Below are positions 17,901 through 21,180 of a stretch of 21,180 bases of DNA, piece after piece; position 1 is the stretch's first letter, and every line of letters starts with the position of its first letter. A model generated the notes under the pieces. It saw only the letters and a program-made list of their open reading frames with translations, had not been told where the DNA came from and did no database searches. A program made the position numbers and the translations under genes. The DNA is from JAMCRM01 sp041685075 (GTDB lineage: Bacteria; Acidobacteriota; Terriglobia; Bryobacterales; Bryobacteraceae): contig JAWLGN010000064.1 in assembly GCA_041685075.1 (NCBI GenBank), forward strand, positions 1 through 21,180. Direction: 5' to 3'.

Positions 17901-18176
17901 CTTTGGCGCGGCGGTGACGGCCGCGTTTTGGGAGTGATGGCGATGCGTTTCCTCGAGGGCAAGAGCAGGAGCGGCGCCGCTTACGAAAGATCTCCGGTCC
18001 TTCGCGAATGGCCGCTGGGTGCCGGGCGGCTGCTCGCGTTCGATCTGGGTCCCCGCTGCTCCTTGGGCTCACCCGATCGATGGACCCCATCGGACAACCT
18101 ACAGACGCTGTTTCGCAATATGGTAGGGTACGTTGCGCCCGGCACAAGGGAACTGCGGGTTGCGATTCTGGAGTAA
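14994..18176 (+). CDS. large Tat-exported protein of unknown family, candidate glycoside hydrolase
   Basis: A protein of 1060 residues; the start is TTG 14994, 4 nt after the previous stop, because it gives the signal MNRREFIGRLGAAALASPLP (Tat type). No earlier in-frame start is available. Residues about 30-320 look like a TIM-barrel: LDLWGWQTTPFY, WKWGANLVEIYRGGY, HERDMAVQWFPHR, LNVSPEELIDGLGSEQW, FWGSQAECRTG, SALWWINEAEDV. E245 and E293/E295 are candidate acids. About 330-800 are beta-rich. About 812-1060 resemble a class-I glutaminase-amidotransferase/ThuA-like alpha/beta domain (FDAIVWNYYFLDEL, RRVAGGAGALLMANA, GHPVFRGM), often attached to glycan-active proteins and usually not catalytic there. 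I do not recognise the full-length family. Being flanked by two paralogous propeller genes in one operon points to polysaccharide processing. Confidence 0.7.
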   Translation: MNRREFIGRLGAAALASPLPSGSFGRPGKVSLDLWGWQTTPFYQRRGGGRVLPPEELARRAIDESWKWGANLVEIYRGGYPLERRAGWTRRSTAALHRHIHERDMAVQWFPHRLDAGAEAAPDVISHVPQDEDPSNTFAGAIAAVRALGEQFDALNVSPEELIDGLGSEQWPVMPPPLFDRCMWPYNPGMYFYTDNHAFDETLPNEIDVSASNGSGSDDRTSGYYQLREEIRKRHGLQFWGSQAECRTGIPDNGFGGLGHPDWVLKQANDQFRARARTPGRNLSPSALWWINEAEDVCPEENRRYVYGISQDPVRCAVTARFTVLGQGGLRVAGRGIPSRYPYPARTAFIQNNCLRALVAHDRDASAVFADPERLAHYDADSRAVCICEAFGQTVLLPEQSPAPAHKLRCEHVEPAGYRAVLKTTLGLPGVEETRTLTALNDSPYLLLDIERIVSGPTRALASLFGFSGYDRVLPVKGGPVPALFRFEDSSSRHPYVALMVLDRGTLTGFRWRPREGLILESAPAAKGRFRLALVLTGDRYRPADLVALRSFLAAPEEQVQLGTDGRARVRNPFDIPVVKVVRVAGAGPEPYQVRESGRWVFRGAQPSLLHAGEDYVKCCLPPKGSAVIQRYGFVEGAVRPARGCQYSMDLRDCRPGSRRCSVTAEVGEITSFVFAPGLRFSRPVAEVRLNGRPWRYFDRAVVYLPNRRGNYRVEVAHGDTSAPHLARTFACVDAVAWRDERLTCNATLPEWVEGIPSDFHFTAMIRHPGRSVTEVSGCEVVRAGSAATIIRFLPGRLSLSIPRACSGQAVAPIDFDDDVEQHLSRLSSAMLAPYLAPFRSERVRLQVLEHDASVIDGFDAIVWNYYFLDELPARLSPKVLDVIRRRVAGGAGALLMANAVRALPMLAGRGTGEFHTSHLGHHLNAYCESFGIEPSEAGHPVFRGMHTGKAGGDLPLLAPASYDIFKRVLWRGGDGRVLGVMAMRFLEGKSRSGAAYERSPVLREWPLGAGRLLAFDLGPRCSLGSPDRWTPSDNLQTLFRNMVGYVAPGTRELRVAILE

Positions 18177-18182
18177 TGTCCT

Positions 18183-19436
18183 ATGACGGATCATAAGAAC
18201 GTGTTTCCCCTGGCACGCCGAGGATTTTTGAAGTGCCTGGGCGCCTGTTTCCCCGGCCTGGGCCTCACGCAAAACGGCGAATTGCCGCCGGTGCGAGCCC
18301 TGACTCGCGGACCCGGCTTTCACTGGTTCGGCTATTACGACAAGCTGGAGTTCGACCCATCCAGCCGCTACGTGCTCGGTATGCGCGTGGACTTCGAGCA
18401 TCGCTCACCGAAGCCGGACGACGTGATCCAACTCGGAATCATTGACACGCAGGACAGCGACAAATGGATCGGCCTGGGGGAAAGCCGCGCGTGGTGCTGG
18501 CAGCAGGGTTGCATGCTGCAATGGGTGCCCGGCTCGAAGTCGGAGGTCATCTGGAACGATCGCGAAGCCGGCCGTTTCGTTTCCCGCATTGTGGACGTGA
18601 AAACCCGGAAACGGCGCACTCTGCCCGGACCCATCTACACGGTCAGCCCCGACGGGCGGTGGGCAGTAACACCGAATTTCGCCCGCTTACAGGACTGCCG
18701 GCCCGGTTACGGCTACGTGGGAATCGCGGACAAAAATCCGAACGTACGGGCACCCGAGGACGACGGCATTTGGCGCATGGAACTCAAGACCGGAAAACGG
18801 GAGTTGATCATTCCCTACGCGGCGGCGTTCCGCGTCCCTTACGAGAAGGGCGGGCTGGACGAGGCCAAGCACTGGTTCAACCACCTGCTGTGGGCGCCTG
18901 ACGGCAAGCGCTTCGTTTTCCTGCACCGCTGGCGCGGGCCGAAGCAGGGCCGCGGCTTTGAAACGCGCATGTTCACGGCAGGCGTGGACGGCAAGGACAT
19001 GTACGTCCTCGATCCGTACGGGAAGACCTCGCACTTCATCTGGCGGGACGAAAAACACGTTCTGGCATGGTCCTGGCACCCTTCGCGGGGCGACCGGTTC
19101 TATCTTTACGAGGACCGTACACAAAACGTCGAGGTTGTGGGCGAGGGCGTTATGACTATCAACGGCCACTGTACATACCTGCCGGGAAACCAGTGGATTC
19201 TGAACGACACCTACCCCGACAAGGAACGCAACCAGAACCCGTACCTGTTTCACGTCGCGACCGGTAAGAGGTGCCCTCTCGGGCATTTTCAGTCGGCCAA
19301 GGAATACAACGGCGAATGGAGGTGCGACCTGCACCCGCGCTTCAGCCCGGATGGGCGGAAGGTGGTCATCGATTCGCCGCACGGCGGCGAGGGGCGCCAG
19401 TTGTACCTGATCGACATCTCGGGCATTGTTGGATGA
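18183..19436 (+). CDS. Tat-exported beta-propeller protein, copy 2
   Basis: A 417-residue paralogue of the gene at 13727-14989, starting at ATG 18183, 6 nt after the previous stop, with GGAG about 9 nt upstream. LARRGFLKCLGACF is a Tat-like signal. The two copies align end to end with long identical blocks: FHWFGYYDKL, GESRAW, WQQGCMLQW, AKHWFNHLL, GKRFVFLHRWR, ILNDTYPDK, CDLHPR and the terminal LIDISGIVG. All the conserved histidines of copy 1 are kept. Differences cluster around the loop after FLHRWR and the region before GHF, where copy 1 carries about ten extra residues. Divergence in such loops could mean different ligands. The function is as uncertain as for copy 1. Confidence 0.8.
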   Translation: MTDHKNVFPLARRGFLKCLGACFPGLGLTQNGELPPVRALTRGPGFHWFGYYDKLEFDPSSRYVLGMRVDFEHRSPKPDDVIQLGIIDTQDSDKWIGLGESRAWCWQQGCMLQWVPGSKSEVIWNDREAGRFVSRIVDVKTRKRRTLPGPIYTVSPDGRWAVTPNFARLQDCRPGYGYVGIADKNPNVRAPEDDGIWRMELKTGKRELIIPYAAAFRVPYEKGGLDEAKHWFNHLLWAPDGKRFVFLHRWRGPKQGRGFETRMFTAGVDGKDMYVLDPYGKTSHFIWRDEKHVLAWSWHPSRGDRFYLYEDRTQNVEVVGEGVMTINGHCTYLPGNQWILNDTYPDKERNQNPYLFHVATGKRCPLGHFQSAKEYNGEWRCDLHPRFSPDGRKVVIDSPHGGEGRQLYLIDISGIVG

Positions 19437-19452
19437 TTCGGCCGGGCGGCTG

Positions 19453-19542
19453 TTAACGGGCCGGGTGCTTCAATTGCACAGTGCTGAGCGTAACCAGCGA
19501 ACCAGGCTCCACGCGCACGGCGCCGGTCGGCGCCGGCCTGAC
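19453..19542 (-). pseudogene. GH30-like glycosidase, C-terminal tail only
   Basis: On the minus strand, ending with TAA at 19455-19453, the frame reads VRPAPTGAVRVEPGSLVTLS then TVQLKHPAR. This matches the tail of the GH30-like protein at 8306-10225 (VAPAPAGAVLVQPGSLVTLS then TVELLQPP). About 29 codons survive; the homology stops at 19542, exactly where the insertion sequence begins. It is the end of a second GH30-like gene cut off by the IS or an associated deletion. Confidence 0.85.
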
Positions 19543-19559
19543 TGTGCTCCGCAAAAACT
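19541..19559. repeat. left terminal inverted repeat of the insertion sequence
   Basis: ACTGTGCTCCGCAAAAACT here is the inverted copy of 20744-20762, matching at 18 of 19 positions (the mismatch is C at 19547). The first two bases may belong to the flank. Confidence 0.88.
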
Positions 19560-19580
19560 TGGGGTCGGCCTTGTAGCGGG

Positions 19581-19616
19581 ATCCTGTAGCGTCCTGTAAC
19601 GTGCGATCCTGAGACG
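19581..19616 (+). repeat. three degenerate direct repeats before the transposase
   Basis: ATCCTGTAGCG (19581-19591), TCCTGTAACG (19592-19601) and ATCCTGAGACG (19606-19616) repeat the same core. They lie between the left terminal repeat and the ATG at 19620, where transposase-binding sites or a self-repression operator would be expected; that role is inference. Confidence 0.6.
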
Positions 19617-19619
19617 TTC

Positions 19620-20732
19620 ATGCCCGCCCTGCTCACCGCGCTCTGCCACTGCCTCCTCACCGCCGGCATCGTCGGGTTCGACCTAATTCGGCTGGTTCTC
19701 GTGGCGCTACGCCCTCGGGCGGCGCTGGCCGCCGAGAACCTGTTTCTGCGAAAGCAATTGGCGCTCTTCCAGGAGCGGCAGGCCAAGCCGCGCCGGGCCA
19801 ACAACGCCTGTAGGTGGTTGATGGCCGCCGTGAGTCGGCTCTTCGACTGGCGCATGGCGCTGGTGGTCGTCAAACCCGACACCCTCATCCGCTGGCACCG
19901 CAAGGGTTTCCGGCTCTTCTGGCGCTGGAAGTTCAAGCCTACGGGACGACCACGATTGCCCAAGGACCTCCGACAATTGATCCGAAAGATGGCCGCCGAC
20001 AATCCGACGTGGGGCGAGGAGCGCGTCGCCAACGAGTTGAAGCTGAAACTCGGCATCCGGGTTTCGCCGCGAACCGTGGCGAAGTACCTGCGCAGCAACG
20101 GACCGGCGCGAACGCCCGATCCAAAGCAGCGCTGGCTGACATTCGTCCACAACCATGCCCGGGTGATGGTGGCCGCTGACTTCTTCGTCGTGATCACAGC
20201 GACGTTTCGCACCGTGTATGTCTTTGTGATCCTGGAATTGGGAACCCGGCGAATTCTTCATTTCAATATTACCGCCCATCCGACGGCGGAATGGTCGTTG
20301 CAGCAGTTCCGCGAAGCGCTCCCGGCGGACCATACGTATCGATTTGCGATCCACGACCGAGACAGCATCTTCTCGAAGGAACTTGACAAGGCAGTGATGG
20401 AACTCGGAGTGCGAGTCCTCCGAACGCCCGTGCGGGCGCCCAAGGCGAACTGCGTGTGCGAACGCTTCGGCGGCACGCTCCGCCGAGAATGCCTGGACTT
20501 CCTCATCCCGTTGAATGAGCGCCACCTGAAACTGATGTTGAAGGCGTGGGTCACTCACTTCAACCATGGCCGGCCGCACATGAGTCTTGGGCCGGGAATA
20601 CCACAACCCCTCCAACATCCGCCGCCGGAGGATGGGAGTCGCCATAGCCTTGCCGCCGGGCACGTCATCCGGAGCAAGCCAGTTCTCGGCGGACTTCACC
20701 ACGAGTATTGGCTGGAAGAGGTGGCGGCGTGA
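19620..20732 (+). CDS. transposase with rve (integrase-core) DDE domain
   Basis: A 370-residue transposase. The N-terminal part (about 35-160) has a leucine-rich helix (AENLFLRKQLALFQER) and helix-turn-helix elements (NPTWGEERVANELKLKLGI, SPRTVAKYLR). The catalytic core shows D187 (MVAADFFVVIT), D246 (FAIHDRDSIF) and E281 (ANCVCERFGGTLRRECLDF); D246 and E281 are separated by 34 residues, the expected DD(34/35)E spacing. The NHGRPHMSLG motif after it is typical of this group. The gene is intact and the element has both ends, so it may still be active. No strong Shine-Dalgarno precedes the ATG at 19620, only TGAGAC. Confidence 0.93.
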   Translation: MPALLTALCHCLLTAGIVGFDLIRLVLVALRPRAALAAENLFLRKQLALFQERQAKPRRANNACRWLMAAVSRLFDWRMALVVVKPDTLIRWHRKGFRLFWRWKFKPTGRPRLPKDLRQLIRKMAADNPTWGEERVANELKLKLGIRVSPRTVAKYLRSNGPARTPDPKQRWLTFVHNHARVMVAADFFVVITATFRTVYVFVILELGTRRILHFNITAHPTAEWSLQQFREALPADHTYRFAIHDRDSIFSKELDKAVMELGVRVLRTPVRAPKANCVCERFGGTLRRECLDFLIPLNERHLKLMLKAWVTHFNHGRPHMSLGPGIPQPLQHPPPEDGSRHSLAAGHVIRSKPVLGGLHHEYWLEEVAA

Positions 20733-20743
20733 GGGCCGGATGG

Positions 20744-20762
20744 AGTTTTTGCGGACCACAGT
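20744..20762. repeat. right terminal inverted repeat of the insertion sequence
   Basis: AGTTTTTGCGGACCACAGT is the inverted partner of 19541-19559 (18 of 19 positions). It starts 12 nt after the transposase stop. Confidence 0.88.
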
Positions 20763-20890
20763 GGCTCGCGGGTGACGAGTTCTTCGCAAAACCGGTCAGC
20801 ATGCCTGCACTGCTGGAGAAGATCCGCGAGCACCTCCGGCCGCACGAGCCGGCCCCTGTTGAGCCGACCGGCGGAAAGGCGGGAGCGTGA
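20762..20890 (+). pseudogene. response regulator receiver domain, C-terminal remnant
   Basis: Directly after the insertion sequence the frame reads WLAGDEFFAKPVSMPALLEK then IREHLRP. DEFFAKPVSMPALLEKIREHL is the beta5-alpha5 end of a receiver (CheY-like) domain, with the conserved Lys-Pro of the phosphorylation switch. A short linker ending GGKAGA follows and the gene stops at 20888-20890. The phosphoacceptor Asp and the rest of the domain are missing, removed by the insertion. It overlaps the next gene by GTGA, so the two were once one transcription unit. Confidence 0.82.
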
Positions 20891-21180
20891 AAGTACTGAA
20901 GCTGCCCAAGGAGAAGCTCGACTTCTTCGCCTCCGTTGTACAGCAGTTTGGGGAGGTTCACGCGCCAGTCAGGCAGAACGGCGGTTACGTTTTCAGACGC
21001 CTCAGCCGCTGGTCCGAGGCCTGTCTCGACTACAACCGCACCATTCTGCCGTTGAAGAAGTACTTTCTCCCGCCGCACGAACCGCTATTCCGATACCGGC
21101 CCGGCGAAGGGTACCTGCCCGCCGTTGACCAGATGAACAGGCGGATTGTCCTGTTCGGCGTGCACGCGTGTGACGTGTAC
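20887..21180 (+). CDS. iron-sulfur protein resembling hydrogenase/sulfhydrogenase beta subunit, N-terminal part
   Basis: The start is GTG 20887, overlapping the TGA of the response-regulator remnant; GGAAAGG at 20872-20878 is a plausible ribosome binding site. The gene runs off the window end after 98 codons. LDYNRTILPLKKYFLPPHEP and VLFGVHACDVY are characteristic of the front of 4Fe-4S dicluster proteins such as the beta subunit of [NiFe] hydrogenase/sulfhydrogenase and anaerobic sulfite reductase subunit A. There the C(D/V)-Y region precedes the ferredoxin-type clusters, which would lie beyond the window. It likely carries electrons in an anaerobic or hydrogen-linked redox complex. The insertion upstream has probably removed its native promoter. 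Confidence 0.78.
   Translation, partial: MKVLKLPKEKLDFFASVVQQFGEVHAPVRQNGGYVFRRLSRWSEACLDYNRTILPLKKYFLPPHEPLFRYRPGEGYLPAVDQMNRRIVLFGVHACDVY

Larger units (their letters stand above)
19543..20760 (+). mobile_element. complete DDE (rve) insertion sequence
   Basis: About 1.2 kb with one transposase gene and near-perfect terminal inverted repeats. With boundaries at TG (19543) and CA (20760) the ends are the TG...CA form common among rve-type elements. The left flank is a GH30-like tail and the right flank a response-regulator tail. The five bases outside each end differ (CTGAC against GTGGC), so no target duplication is seen, which suggests a deletion or recombination after insertion. I cannot name the IS family firmly; it is related to the IS3/IS481 type. 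Confidence 0.85.

Noticed and set aside
1..21180. CRISPR array, tRNA, rRNA, riboswitch
   Set aside because: I saw no regularly spaced identical repeats, tRNA cloverleaf or rRNA sequence, and no conserved riboswitch core.

Overview
This window reads as a metagenome-assembled contig (it holds a 10-N scaffold gap) from a GC-rich soil-type bacterium. The best guess is Acidobacteriota, Bryobacterales/Solibacter-like. The grounds are very large Oar-like TonB receptors with an N-terminal carboxypeptidase-regulatory domain, several secreted proteins that start with a Tat signal of the RREFIG / RRxFLK type, and abundant insertion sequences. The taxonomic call is inference; no rRNA or marker gene is present.

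Layout. (1) 1-4465, + strand: the C-terminal part of a TonB-dependent receptor, cut by the window edge and by the gap, followed by a secreted alpha/alpha-barrel glycosidase-like protein. (2) 4466-4875: about 400 bases without an intact gene. (3) 4876-7996: nested mobile DNA. An IS66-family remnant (tnpA-like gene intact, tnpB cut after 60 residues) abuts a recombinase-in-trio (RIT)-type element on the minus strand. Two tyrosine recombinases are intact and overlap by ATGA; the first gene of the trio survives only as a C-terminal stub. A further recombinase N-terminus lies next to the stub on the opposite strand, as if inverted. An 18/19 inverted repeat closes the element beside ritC. (4) 7985-10225, minus strand: a GH30-like glycosidase and a downstream, frameshifted, truncated esterase-like pseudogene.

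(5) 10425-19436, + strand: a probable four-gene operon behind a near-consensus sigma-70 promoter. It encodes a TonB-dependent receptor, a Tat-exported beta-propeller protein, a 1060-residue Tat-exported protein of unknown family, and a second, closely similar beta-propeller protein. With the divergent GH30-like gene this looks like a carbohydrate-capture and breakdown locus: receptor for outer-membrane binding or import, propellers and the large protein as candidate polysaccharide-active enzymes. The tail of a second GH30-like gene survives at 19453-19542, so the GH30/propeller module was probably duplicated. (6) 19543-20760: a complete DDE (rve) insertion sequence with near-perfect terminal inverted repeats. 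It sits between the GH30-like tail and the decapitated end of a response regulator. (7) 20887-21180: the start of an iron-sulfur protein resembling hydrogenase/sulfhydrogenase beta subunits, translationally coupled to the response-regulator remnant.

The most promising material for something new is the operon with two propellers flanking the 1060-residue protein. The best-supported structural story is the layered breakage of the mobile elements and of both GH30-associated modules.
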